Below are positions 28,253 through 37,027 of a stretch of 39,899 bases of DNA, in pieces (within the stretch, counting starts at the first letter, position 1; the number at the start of each line of letters is the position of its first letter). The DNA lies in assembly GCA_028282665.1 (NCBI GenBank), contig JANQHN010000097.1, positions 1 through 39,899 of the forward strand. The letters are read 5' to 3'. The translations under genes were made by a program, and so were the position numbers. The stretch is from Phycisphaerae bacterium. Its GTDB lineage: Bacteria; Planctomycetota; Phycisphaerae; UBA1845. The notes below the pieces were generated by a model, which saw nothing but the letters and a program-made list of their open reading frames with translations, did not search any database and was not told the origin of the DNA.

Positions 28253-28840
28253 TCACCTTCCTCGTGTCAGCGCGTCGCGAAGTTTTTCCCGCGCTCGTGT
28301 TAATTGCGATTTGACCGTGCCGACGCGAAGACCAAGGATCGAGGCCACTTCCCGAACAGGAAGCCCTTCGAAGTAGTGCAGCGCCAACACCGCCTGATAC
28401 TTGGGCGAAAGCGAAAGAAGCGCCACGCGCGCTTCAGCCAATTCATCTTCGCTAACCCCAGACTCACGATTCACCGAGCTTGTTCGTTCGTTAGCGCCTG
28501 AACCGTCCCACGGAACAGAATGACGCCGGCGATTCAATCTTGCCCAGTTGTTCACCTCATTGGTTGCGATGCGAAGAAGCCAATGCCGCAAAGGAACGCC
28601 TCGGTACCGAAAGCGCGGCAGCGTTTTCAATGCGGTAAAAAAAACGTTGGAGACCAGTTCTTCGGTGGTGTTCAGATCGCCCGTCCTGCGGTAGACATAC
28701 CGGCCTACCGCTTGAACGTGCAGGCGGTAAACGATCGCGAAGGCAGCGGCGTCCCGCTTCGCGCGTTCGATTAACTCCCGCTCTTGTTGCGGTACGACTT
28801 CCTTCGTGCTGACCATCGATTCACTGTGCACCAAACCCAT
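28253..28840 (-). CDS. ECF-type RNA polymerase sigma factor
   Basis: sigma2-like LNTTEELVSNVFFTALKTLPRFRYRGVPLRHWLLRIATNEVNNWAR; sigma4-like LSPKYQAVLALHYFEGLPVREVASILGLRVGTVKSQLTRAREKLRDAL. Confidence 0.9.
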   Translation of the reverse strand: MGLVHSESMVSTKEVVPQQERELIERAKRDAAAFAIVYRLHVQAVGRYVYRRTGDLNTTEELVSNVFFTALKTLPRFRYRGVPLRHWLLRIATNEVNNWARLNRRRHSVPWDGSGANERTSSVNRESGVSEDELAEARVALLSLSPKYQAVLALHYFEGLPVREVASILGLRVGTVKSQLTRAREKLRDALTRGR

Positions 28841-28969
28841 TCATCGCTCCCGGATCAGCGAATCATCCGTTGACGTGTGTTCACTGCCACTACGCCACGG
28901 ATGGCCGTGGTCTTCACCTATCAAAGGCGCAAAAAGCACGCTTGGTTGCATCGGTGTTCGAGAAAGACC

Positions 28970-29791
28970 TCATCCGTTCGTGGAGGCGGTTTTCAAAACT
29001 GCCTTTTTCGGGATTCCGGTAACTAGCGCTTGGGTGTAGAGTTGTTTCGGTGCGGTAAAAAGGTTGTTCGTTGCACCGTGCTCGACGATTTCACCATTAC
29101 GCATTACAGCCACTTCATGGCACAGAAATCGGATGACCGAAAGATCGTGTGAAATGAAGAGGTAAGTTAGGTTCAATGATTTCTGTAAATCCGCGAGCAG
29201 GTTCAACACCTGCGCCTGGACGGAGACGTCGAGCGCGCTGACGGGTTCATCGCAGATGACCAGTTTCGGGCGAAGTGCAAGTGCACGTGCAATGCTGATG
29301 CGTTGTCGCTGGCCGCCGGAGAACTCGTGTGGGTAGTTCCTCGCTGCATCTTCGCTCAGACCAACCAGGGTGAGCAGCTCGGAAACACGCTCACGCCGCC
29401 GCTTGGCTTTCACACAATGGATCTCAAGTGGCTCTGCGATGATTGCGCCAACAGGCATGCGCGGATTCAAGCTTCCATAAGGGTCTTGGAAGATCATGCC
29501 GATCTGACCACGTAGCCTGCGAAGAGCGGCACCACGTGCAGTCAGTAGGTTTTCGCCATTCAACAACACTTCACCTTGAATGGCCGCACGATGACGTTTG
29601 GTGTCGATGAGTCCCAGGATCGCTCGCGCTGTTGTGGTTTTTCCGCAGCCACTTTCTCCCACGAGGCCTAGCGTTCGTCCTGCGATGACGGAGAACGACA
29701 CCCCCTTTACCGCTTCCTTTCGCGAAGAGGTGCTGTCGTTGAATGACACACGCAAATTGCGGACATCCAAATATTGGTCAACGTTGTTCAT
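28970..29791 (-). CDS. ABC transporter ATP-binding protein, oligopeptide (OppF/DppF) type
   Basis: GESGCGKTTTARAILGL, MIFQDPYGSLNPRMPVG, SGGQRQRISIARAL, LVICDEPVSALDVSVQAQVLNLL. Confidence 0.93.
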   Translation of the reverse strand: MNNVDQYLDVRNLRVSFNDSTSSRKEAVKGVSFSVIAGRTLGLVGESGCGKTTTARAILGLIDTKRHRAAIQGEVLLNGENLLTARGAALRRLRGQIGMIFQDPYGSLNPRMPVGAIIAEPLEIHCVKAKRRRERVSELLTLVGLSEDAARNYPHEFSGGQRQRISIARALALRPKLVICDEPVSALDVSVQAQVLNLLADLQKSLNLTYLFISHDLSVIRFLCHEVAVMRNGEIVEHGATNNLFTAPKQLYTQALVTGIPKKAVLKTASTNG

Positions 29792-29812
29792 GAGAGAATA
29801 GGACTGCCCGTT

Positions 29813-31570
29813 TTAAGTTAGCAGGCAGACATCCTTTACCCACCGATTGGTCATCTCATGCACAATGATGGAGGCGATCGGTCTGTGCGGCTGATCGGGC
29901 GACCAGATCAATATGCGATCTCCGACCTCGGTCGTGCCGACAAGCAGATCAGGCGCGGATTCGAGTTTTTTGATCGTCTGTCCGCCCGCTTCGTAGCGAG
30001 CACTGAAGTTATCGCCCAATACTCGCGCATGAGCGTAGAGCGATGTATCTGTAAAATAGATGCCCGGTACACCCCCGAGTTCGAGCAGGTGAACGGATTC
30101 GACGGGCCTTTGAGAACCCGCGTGCAGCCGTTCGGTGCGGTCCAACGTTCCCGCGCGCCACCATAGGAGTTCGCCCCGTGCGTTGCCAGCGAGCATGCCG
30201 CTTTTTGCCGGACAAATGGCTGTGATTGTCGTACTGCTGCCCAGGTAAATCCCGACAGGTTCCGGCATCTCCTCACGCGGGGTAAATCGCACAATGCGAT
30301 CATCCATTGAGAATATCAAATCCCCATCATGTTGGATGACTGCACGGATGGTTTTGGCACTTTCGGTCAGATCGGTAAAGAGTCGCTTCGCGTTATTTGG
30401 TTCGTCCAACTGCCACATGCATACACCCAACTCGGAGTGCGTTGCATAAATTCGCCCTTCGTGCATGACGGCCGAGTTGAATCCACCGCGCGGTGTTTCA
30501 GCGCCAGTGACGAGGTATGTCTCATTTGCCGCATCGAGTAAGGGGTCAAGGAGGTAAACGCCGCATCCAGCCCCCAACAGAATTCGGGATTGGCCGGCTT
30601 GGTTGCGGGTCGATTGGATGGAGCGAATACCCCCGACTTCACCTTTCATTGTGAGGCGGCGCGTCGGTTTATCCCACTGGTCTTTAGCGAAGAACAACAA
30701 TTCATCGCCGGCGGCGATTACGACTTGCTTGGTTTCTTGACACTTGGGCTTGGCGAAAAGAATCGCTTCATAAAGTTGTCCGCGCTCATGTTCAGCGAAG
30801 GAACCGAGCAGTGTGGCGATGTCGGCGTTTGGATCAGAATCCGAAAGTTCGTGCAACCGGTCTAGTAGTTGAACCAACTGGTCGAGTCGATCGCGCCTTG
30901 CAGCAGCCGCGGCCTCGCGCAGAGCGCCTGCCGCTTCGTGTTCCTGCTTCGCTCGTGCCACTTCAGACTTCGATCGGCGAACACGAGATAGTTGTTTCGA
31001 AGAGAATGCAAGCGAAGGTTTTCCCTCGACAACCAAGCCTGCCGAGAAACACACACCTTCCAACTCCACAACCAGCTTTCGCCCTACCGACTCCTCCGTT
31101 TCGCCGTCGACCAGCGGTTCCGCCGGTACCTCTTTCACAAGACGGACCAACGCGTCACGCACCGGATCAGCAAGATAACGCGTGACATTGTTTCGCCTTA
31201 CTTCCTTGCGGTCGGCAAAGAGGGTGCGAATGAGCGAGCTTGCTTCGCCGGCATCCAGGGGGACGCGCAGGGTGAGATCGACTCTGGCGTCGCAAAACAA
31301 TCCGTCCGAGGTGGCTAGTGAATTAGCCTCGATGCTGACCGAAAACGGCTCACTCCGAAACAGCATCACTTCTTCCACATCCGTTGCGGATATCGATCCT
31401 CCGGCAGGGATAATGCGCTGTTCTCCGCCGCTCTTGACGACCATCGAGGCCCATCCACGAGGTAGATTCACATTTCGTGTGAGCACGCCAAACAGCGTGG
31501 CGGGTGGCACCGTCGCCGCCACGGTATCAGGTTGGCTTAGGAATTGTTTCCAGTCAAATTTATCGGACAT
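29813..31570 (-). CDS. SPFH/band-7-like N-terminal domain fused to a coiled coil and a beta-propeller-like C-terminal region
   Basis: ATG 31570 (MSDKFDWKQFL); LPRGWASMVV...IIPAGG...EVMLFRSEPFSVSIEANSLATSDGLFCDARVDLTLRV...LADPVRDALVRLV matches SPFH layout; later repeated RILLGAGCGVYLLDPL / GRIYATHSELGVCMWQL / GDLIFSMDDRIVRFTP / GMLAGNARGELLWWRAG / LLVGTTEVGDRILIWSPD blades. Confidence 0.6.
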   Translation of the reverse strand: MSDKFDWKQFLSQPDTVAATVPPATLFGVLTRNVNLPRGWASMVVKSGGEQRIIPAGGSISATDVEEVMLFRSEPFSVSIEANSLATSDGLFCDARVDLTLRVPLDAGEASSLIRTLFADRKEVRRNNVTRYLADPVRDALVRLVKEVPAEPLVDGETEESVGRKLVVELEGVCFSAGLVVEGKPSLAFSSKQLSRVRRSKSEVARAKQEHEAAGALREAAAAARRDRLDQLVQLLDRLHELSDSDPNADIATLLGSFAEHERGQLYEAILFAKPKCQETKQVVIAAGDELLFFAKDQWDKPTRRLTMKGEVGGIRSIQSTRNQAGQSRILLGAGCGVYLLDPLLDAANETYLVTGAETPRGGFNSAVMHEGRIYATHSELGVCMWQLDEPNNAKRLFTDLTESAKTIRAVIQHDGDLIFSMDDRIVRFTPREEMPEPVGIYLGSSTTITAICPAKSGMLAGNARGELLWWRAGTLDRTERLHAGSQRPVESVHLLELGGVPGIYFTDTSLYAHARVLGDNFSARYEAGGQTIKKLESAPDLLVGTTEVGDRILIWSPDQPHRPIASIIVHEMTNRWVKDVCLLT

Positions 31571-31960
31571 AGCTATACCCGCGAAAATTGCGTCCTGTCC
31601 AGGTTCTCGACCTGGGCTATATCTAGCATACGCGCTTCGCTGCTTTGCCTCCACATGAGTCGCCCGTCGTGTCATCTGCCTTCGCCTCCAATAGTCCCGT
31701 TATTCTTCGATTTCGAGCGAAAATCACGTCTTTTTTGGGAATTCGGTTTATGGGCTCAATTGTTCGTATGAAGGTGTACTGGACGCCGGAAACGAGATTT
31801 TGAGCGTTGGAACTCGATGTTTATTGATTGTAGCGCTTTCTCATCAGCAACTTGATTCAGGTGCAACTGTGGGAAACCGATATGCAGTCAGCGTGGCTTC
31901 GTGTTCGTTTGCGTGATGTCGCGTTGTTGAACACGGATGTTCGAACAGTGAATTCTGTCG

Positions 31961-33355
31961 ATGGAGCAGCACAGTCAATCCAAGGCCGAGTTGGAACCGC
32001 TGGATCAACCAGGCCTGCTGCGCGCTTTTTCTGGCCTTCAAAGCAAAGCGACGATTCTCGTGGTCGCTCTTACCATGACCGTCACCGTTGCGGTATCGGG
32101 TTACCTCCTGCGTACTACCGCCGCGACAGCCCGCACTCAGCAAGAATTGCAGATGATTGAAGTCGCTTCGCTTATTTCGCGGGCATCAGCCGGAATGATG
32201 TACAAACGAGACGCGAAGGGACTGGTTGATTTGGCGGAAGAGCTGGCCAACGGCAGTCCCCTTCTGTTTGTGGTGTTTGCGGATATCAAAGGCCATGTAC
32301 TTGCCAAGGGTGAGCACACGCATATTTCCAGCACGGCCGTCGTGTTGCAACATCGCGAGCAAGACAGAGCGTCCATCGGTCAGCCCATTCATTACGCGGG
32401 GGACGGCGTGCATCCGTCATTTTTCAGGATTGATTATCCGGTGACGTGGCGTGGCATTAGTGATGGCCGGGACGTAGCGCAGTTGGTTGGTTACGCTCGC
32501 ATTGGGATGAGTGTGGAAGAGTGGGAGCGTACGATCAGCGGTACAATGGACATGCTCAGTGGCGTAGGCGTCATTGCGGTGGCGGTGGCGATTCCGATCG
32601 GTTTCCTGCTGGTACGCAGACTCATCAAGCCTCTACAATTGCTGGCCGGCTCGATGCAGTCCTTTTCGGAGGGCAAGCTGGATGTTCGCAGCAATGTCAA
32701 GAGCCTCGACGAAATCGGCGATCTTGCACTGACGTTCAATCGGATGGCAGATCAACACCAGCGTACCCACCGTCGCTTGGTCAAGCTGAACGCAGAACTT
32801 GAGGAACGCGTTTCCAAACGTACGAGGCAGCTTCGGGAATTGGCATCGCGCGAGCCGCTTACGGGTTTGTACAACCGGCGCCATTTCAATGAAGTGCTGG
32901 ACCGCGCTTTTTCCGAGGCGCTGCGTTATGAGGGAGATTTGGCATGCATCATGATCGACCTGGACGAGTTTAAAAAGGTTAATGACCAGCTTGGGCATCA
33001 GGCAGGTGATGGCGTGTTGCTTTGTGCCGCGACAACCATACGCTCTCAGCTTCGTGGGGCAGACCTTGCAGCGCGGTATGGTGGAGATGAGTTCGTGGTA
33101 CTCCTGCCGCAGACCAATACGGATCGCGCTTATGTGCTTGCTGAACGCATCGGCGGACGGTTTGCAGAAGAAATGGCCCATCACGATCCACCGCTGAGTA
33201 CAGGGATGAGCATGGGCATCGCCAGTTTGACAGGGCTAAAATCGCGCACTCCCGACGAACTTGTTCGAGCGGCGGACCGCGCTTTGTATCGTGCGAAGGC
33301 AGAAGGCAAAAATTGCATCGCTTCAGCAAACCTTACTCCACACCTCGATTCGTAA
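31961..33355 (+). CDS. Membrane diguanylate cyclase (sensor region + HAMP + GGDEF)
   Basis: Two TMs, HAMP-like RRLIKPLQLLAGSMQSFSEGKLDVRSNVKSLDEIGDLALTFNRMAD, intact YGGDEF and RGAD I-site (RxxD) five residues before it. Confidence 0.93.
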   Translation: MEQHSQSKAELEPLDQPGLLRAFSGLQSKATILVVALTMTVTVAVSGYLLRTTAATARTQQELQMIEVASLISRASAGMMYKRDAKGLVDLAEELANGSPLLFVVFADIKGHVLAKGEHTHISSTAVVLQHREQDRASIGQPIHYAGDGVHPSFFRIDYPVTWRGISDGRDVAQLVGYARIGMSVEEWERTISGTMDMLSGVGVIAVAVAIPIGFLLVRRLIKPLQLLAGSMQSFSEGKLDVRSNVKSLDEIGDLALTFNRMADQHQRTHRRLVKLNAELEERVSKRTRQLRELASREPLTGLYNRRHFNEVLDRAFSEALRYEGDLACIMIDLDEFKKVNDQLGHQAGDGVLLCAATTIRSQLRGADLAARYGGDEFVVLLPQTNTDRAYVLAERIGGRFAEEMAHHDPPLSTGMSMGIASLTGLKSRTPDELVRAADRALYRAKAEGKNCIASANLTPHLDS

Positions 33356-33582
33356 TCGCTTGCATCATTTCGGTTTTTGGTAGCGTGTTTGAAAGCCGGA
33401 AAAACTATCCGCAGGAAACCTTTGACGAAGTAGGCCGGTCCGTTGACCTCGGTGTCCCACAAGGGTTCGCATCGACGTCGTCTTAGCTATAATGATCGCG
33501 CAGCAGGGAAGTAGGCCTTTCGAGGAAAACTGCAGGTTCTGGCACACTTCCAGGCTTTTGTATTGAAATCAAGAAAGGGGCG

Positions 33583-34068
33583 ATGATGTCTAATACAAAT
33601 GCGATTCCCGAAGGATATCACACGGTAACACCCTATCTGTGCATCACTGGTGCGGCAGATGCGATTGACTTCTACAAGAAAGCTTTCGACGCCGAGGAAA
33701 TGTGCCGTATGACCGGACCTGACGGAAAAACGGTTATGCACGGTGAGATTCGGATTGGCGATTCGCAGATTATGCTGGGCGAGGAGTCGCCACAAATGCC
33801 TTCCTGGAAATCGCCCAACGCGATCAACGCGACGACAGTGCAGATCTCACTCTATGTGCTCGACGTGGATAAAGTCTTCGAGCAAGCGATTTCGGCGGGA
33901 GCGACCGAACTGATGAAGCCCGCTGATATGTTTTGGGGTGATCGATATGGGAAAGTAAAGGACCCATTCGGTCACGAGTGGGGCTTGGCGACGCACATCA
34001 AAGATGTTCCTCCTGAGGAGTTGCAGGAGACGTTCGACAAGATGTTCAAAGAAGGGCAGTGCGGCTAG
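33583..34068 (+). CDS. VOC-family (PhnB/glyoxalase-like) protein
   Basis: HTVTPYLCITGAADAIDFYKKAFDAEEMCRMTGPDGKTVMHGEIRIGDSQIMLGEE ... DPFGHEWGLATHIKDV. Confidence 0.9.
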   Translation: MMSNTNAIPEGYHTVTPYLCITGAADAIDFYKKAFDAEEMCRMTGPDGKTVMHGEIRIGDSQIMLGEESPQMPSWKSPNAINATTVQISLYVLDVDKVFEQAISAGATELMKPADMFWGDRYGKVKDPFGHEWGLATHIKDVPPEELQETFDKMFKEGQCG

Positions 34069-34189
34069 CTTGATATCCCGCAGGTGGGAGTAAAAGATAG
34101 GATATGTATGAAAGCGGCGAGCTTGCGCCCGATCGTGCGCGACTCGCCGTGTTCTGTGGCTTCGATATTTTTAAAGAGCGCAACCTGTC

Positions 34190-34480
34190 ATGCCCATCTA
34201 CGTATATGAGTTGGTCACGGATGATCCCGGCAAGCAGCGGCAATTCGAGTTTTTTCAGGGGATGAACGACAAGCCGCTTACGAAGCACCCGGACACGGGC
34301 GAGCCCATACGCCGGGTGATTTCCGCGCCAAGCGTGCCCGGTAAGCACTCACCGATGTCGACGGAGAAGATGCTCTCTGACAAGAATTTGGACCGTTTGG
34401 GCTTTACTAAATACGTCAAGACGGACCACGGCAAGTACGAAAAGCGGACTGGAAAAGGCCCTGATTCGCTATCTGCGTAG
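34190..34480 (+). CDS. FmdB-like protein lacking the zinc-ribbon cysteines
   Basis: MPIYVYELVTDDPGKQRQFEFFQGMNDKPLTKHPDTGEPIRRVISAP follows the FmdB template MPxYxYxC..CG..F...Q...D.PLT.CP.CG.P.RRVIS with no Cys. Confidence 0.65.
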   Translation: MPIYVYELVTDDPGKQRQFEFFQGMNDKPLTKHPDTGEPIRRVISAPSVPGKHSPMSTEKMLSDKNLDRLGFTKYVKTDHGKYEKRTGKGPDSLSA

Positions 34481-34501
34481 GTATCGGGATATTCCTGAAC
34501 G

Positions 34502-34531
34502 CAAAAAGAAACCCCGACCTTGCGGTCGGGG
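34502..34531 (-). terminator. Intrinsic terminator for the small lipoprotein gene
   Basis: CCCCGACC ttgc GGTCGGGG; on minus strand followed by TTTCTTTTT. Confidence 0.75.
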
Positions 34532-34563
34532 AGATGGCGGTTTTCCCTCGATTGTTTCGAATG

Positions 34564-34752
34564 CTACTCGGGAACGTTACCGCTTTCGAAAAGATCGAAC
34601 GTGGCGTCGCTGTCGAGTAGGAATTCCATGGCCAAATATGCGGGAGCTGCATAAAGCAGATTGCCCAAAATGCCGTCACCGCATCCGAAAATACCTAACA
34701 CTGTGCCGCACATTAGCGCCATGGAGGTGCGCTTGATCGTTTTCTTTTTCAT
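34564..34752 (-). CDS. Tiny lipoprotein-like protein (62 aa)
   Basis: MKKKTIKRTSMALMCGTVLGIFGCGDGILGNLLYAAPAYLAMEF...; AGGAGAG RBS on minus strand; lipobox-like LGIFGC. Confidence 0.65.
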   Translation of the reverse strand: MKKKTIKRTSMALMCGTVLGIFGCGDGILGNLLYAAPAYLAMEFLLDSDATFDLFESGNVPE

Positions 34753-35243
34753 GATTCTCTCCTGAAAAGGTTCTTTGCCGTCAATCGCGCACCATGGCAA
34801 ACCTCGCTGACGGCGGAGCGAACGCCGTAAGAGTGATTGTGCGTCTGCGGGTGATTCACAGATTTATAGTATTCGTGGCGCGTGCGCGAACCGCCACCCC
34901 GCGTCGCACTGAAACGACAACTAACGGCCTATATCGGGAACAAACGCTGCTATTCATGAATTTTATTGGACTGTGTCAGGCCTCAAATGCCTGACGTGTT
35001 GAATGGAGGAGTGATTGTGGAAGAAATCACGCTTTCGTACTCGGCGCGTGACTAGTTAGCGGTTAAAGTGCTGTCACATTCCCGCGCTACACGGCGCATG
35101 CTGATGATTACATTGCTGCGAGGGTTCCCATCGGGTCTGGGTTGCGGCGTGAACCCAAATTGTGAACGAAAACACTTTTGACGCGTCGAAGGCGTCGGTT
35201 TTCCGGCGTCACGCGATGCGTTTGTTACGAATGCGATTGATGT

Positions 35244-36395
35244 ATGGATAATCAAACGAACGAAGTGGAACTGCAAGCTGGCGTATTCGAACGAGAAGAA
35301 AAGGGCGGAGGGTATCTGCGTTCCGCAAAACACAACTACAAGCGTAGGCCAAACGATCCTTTCCTGCCAGTTAGGCTTGGCCAGAAGTTCGTCCTTCGTG
35401 GCGGTGAGGTGGTTGCGGGTAACGTAGAGAAGTCGAAGGGGCGCGGCGGACCCCGCCAGCGACTGGCGGACATCGTTAGCATTAACGAATGCCCGGCGGA
35501 AGAGTACTTGGATGTCACGCCTCTCGAAGATCTCACCGCGATCGATCCCGAGCAACAGATGCATTTCGAGATTCCTGGCGGATCGCCCAGTATGCGGATC
35601 GTCGATTTGCTTACACCCATCGGATTCGGGCAACGAGGCTTGATCGTCGCGCCGCCGCGTACAGGTAAGACAGTCCTCTTGCAGCAAATGGCGGAAGGAA
35701 TCGCCACCAATCATCCCGAAACGTATTTGATGGTACTGTTGATCGACGAGCGACCTGAGGAAGTCACGGAAATGCGTCGCAAGGTTCGCGGCGAGGTCAT
35801 TGCCAGCAGCAACGACGAGGACGTCGCAAGCCATGTGCGCATTGCTCGTTTGATGATTCAAAAGGCGAAACGCTTGGTCGAGTACAAGCGGGATGTGGTG
35901 ATTCTGCTGGACTCTTTGACCCGATTGGGGCGGGCATTCAACGCGGCGATTCGCCACAGTGGTCGCATTATGTCCGGCGGACTCGATATTCGCGCTCTTA
36001 CCGAGCCGAAGTCAATTTTCGGAGCCGCCCGGAAGGTTGAAGAGGGAGGCTCGCTTACTGTCCTTGCCTCGTCGCTTATCGAGACGGGCAGCCGGATGGA
36101 TGAGGTCATCTTCAACGAGTTCAAGGGTACGGGGAATATGGAAATCATGTTGTCGCGGTCGATGGCGGATCGGCGTATATGGCCAGCCATCGACCTGCAT
36201 GCCAGCGGTACGCGGAAAGAAGATAAGCTGCTTACTCCTGAAGCTCTGGAACTCTCTTACCGCATCCGTCGGACGATTATCGACCGCGATCCATTGCGGT
36301 CGATGGAGCAGTTGCTCGAAGCGATGGGCAAGTTCGAGTCAAATGAGGCGTTCATTAAGACACAGCAGCAAAGCTCGGGGGCATTTTCCCTGTAG
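35244..36395 (+). CDS. rho: Transcription termination factor Rho
   Basis: GFGQRGLIVAPPRTGKTVLLQ, LLIDERPEEVTEMRR, LLDSLTRLGRAFN, KVEEGGSLTVLASSLIETGSRMDEVIFNEFKGTGNMEIMLSR. Confidence 0.95.
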   Translation: MDNQTNEVELQAGVFEREEKGGGYLRSAKHNYKRRPNDPFLPVRLGQKFVLRGGEVVAGNVEKSKGRGGPRQRLADIVSINECPAEEYLDVTPLEDLTAIDPEQQMHFEIPGGSPSMRIVDLLTPIGFGQRGLIVAPPRTGKTVLLQQMAEGIATNHPETYLMVLLIDERPEEVTEMRRKVRGEVIASSNDEDVASHVRIARLMIQKAKRLVEYKRDVVILLDSLTRLGRAFNAAIRHSGRIMSGGLDIRALTEPKSIFGAARKVEEGGSLTVLASSLIETGSRMDEVIFNEFKGTGNMEIMLSRSMADRRIWPAIDLHASGTRKEDKLLTPEALELSYRIRRTIIDRDPLRSMEQLLEAMGKFESNEAFIKTQQQSSGAFSL

Positions 36396-36530
36396 GCCAC
36401 TTTCGGGGACAGTCACTTCAATTGACCCTCAGACCGTGATCGTTAAAGTGTTACGAAAAGTATTGATGCACGGGGGCTAGGCGTGGCCGTCTGGCCGTGC
36501 GAACCCTAACTCACTCACGGAGATGGACAA

Positions 36531-36692
36531 ATGCGTCGACAGCGATTCGCAAAATGCATGGTCATGCTGGGCAGTGGAATGATGCTCCTTCAGGCTGGCG
36601 GGTGTTCGTTTGCCGATTTCAATGAACTTTTGCAAACGGTGCTTCTGGGCGTAACCGCCGCTGGAGCTGTGGCCATACTGCGAAATATTTAG
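36531..36692 (+). CDS. Tiny lipoprotein-like protein (53 aa), absent from the supplied ORF track
   Basis: Translated from sequence: MRRQRFAKCMVMLGSGMMLLQAGGCSFADFNELLQTVLLGVTAAGAVAILRNI*; CACGGAG before ATG; lipobox-like QAGGC. Confidence 0.6.
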   Translation: MRRQRFAKCMVMLGSGMMLLQAGGCSFADFNELLQTVLLGVTAAGAVAILRNI

Positions 36693-36823
36693 CCAGACGC
36701 AGCTTTTGATCACTCCCTGACCGTGCAAATTCCAGCCCGGTAGCGTACCTGGACAACTAAACGGGAATCGGGGGACGATCGGACTCGGGGAAAATTCACA
36801 GCCATACCAGCCCTAGGGTTGCG

Positions 36824-36851
36824 TTGACGACGCGGCTGGCTCGTCTATACT
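36824..36851 (+). promoter_or_regulatory. Candidate sigma70 promoter (TTGACG-N16-TATACT)
   Basis: 5/6 and 5/6 consensus matches with 16-bp spacer upstream of the HEAT-repeat gene. Confidence 0.5.
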
Positions 36852-37027
36852 AACCCTCTACTTGTTCGTCGCGCCCCGCGCGTGAGCACTGCCGAAGCGG
36901 CCGCTTTGCGAGCCGGTAGTCGGACCCGAGATTGGTGGATTGGTCCGCCTGTCCCACCCATTGCGTCAGACGAGGTTTTTTGGCGGGTCTGAAGACACCC
37001 TCATCAACAGACATCGCGGAGGATTCC

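Noticed and set aside
33443-33493. TTGACC ... TATAAT as a promoter for the VOC gene
   Set aside because: Spacing between the hexamers is far too long (about 39 bp) for a sigma70 promoter.
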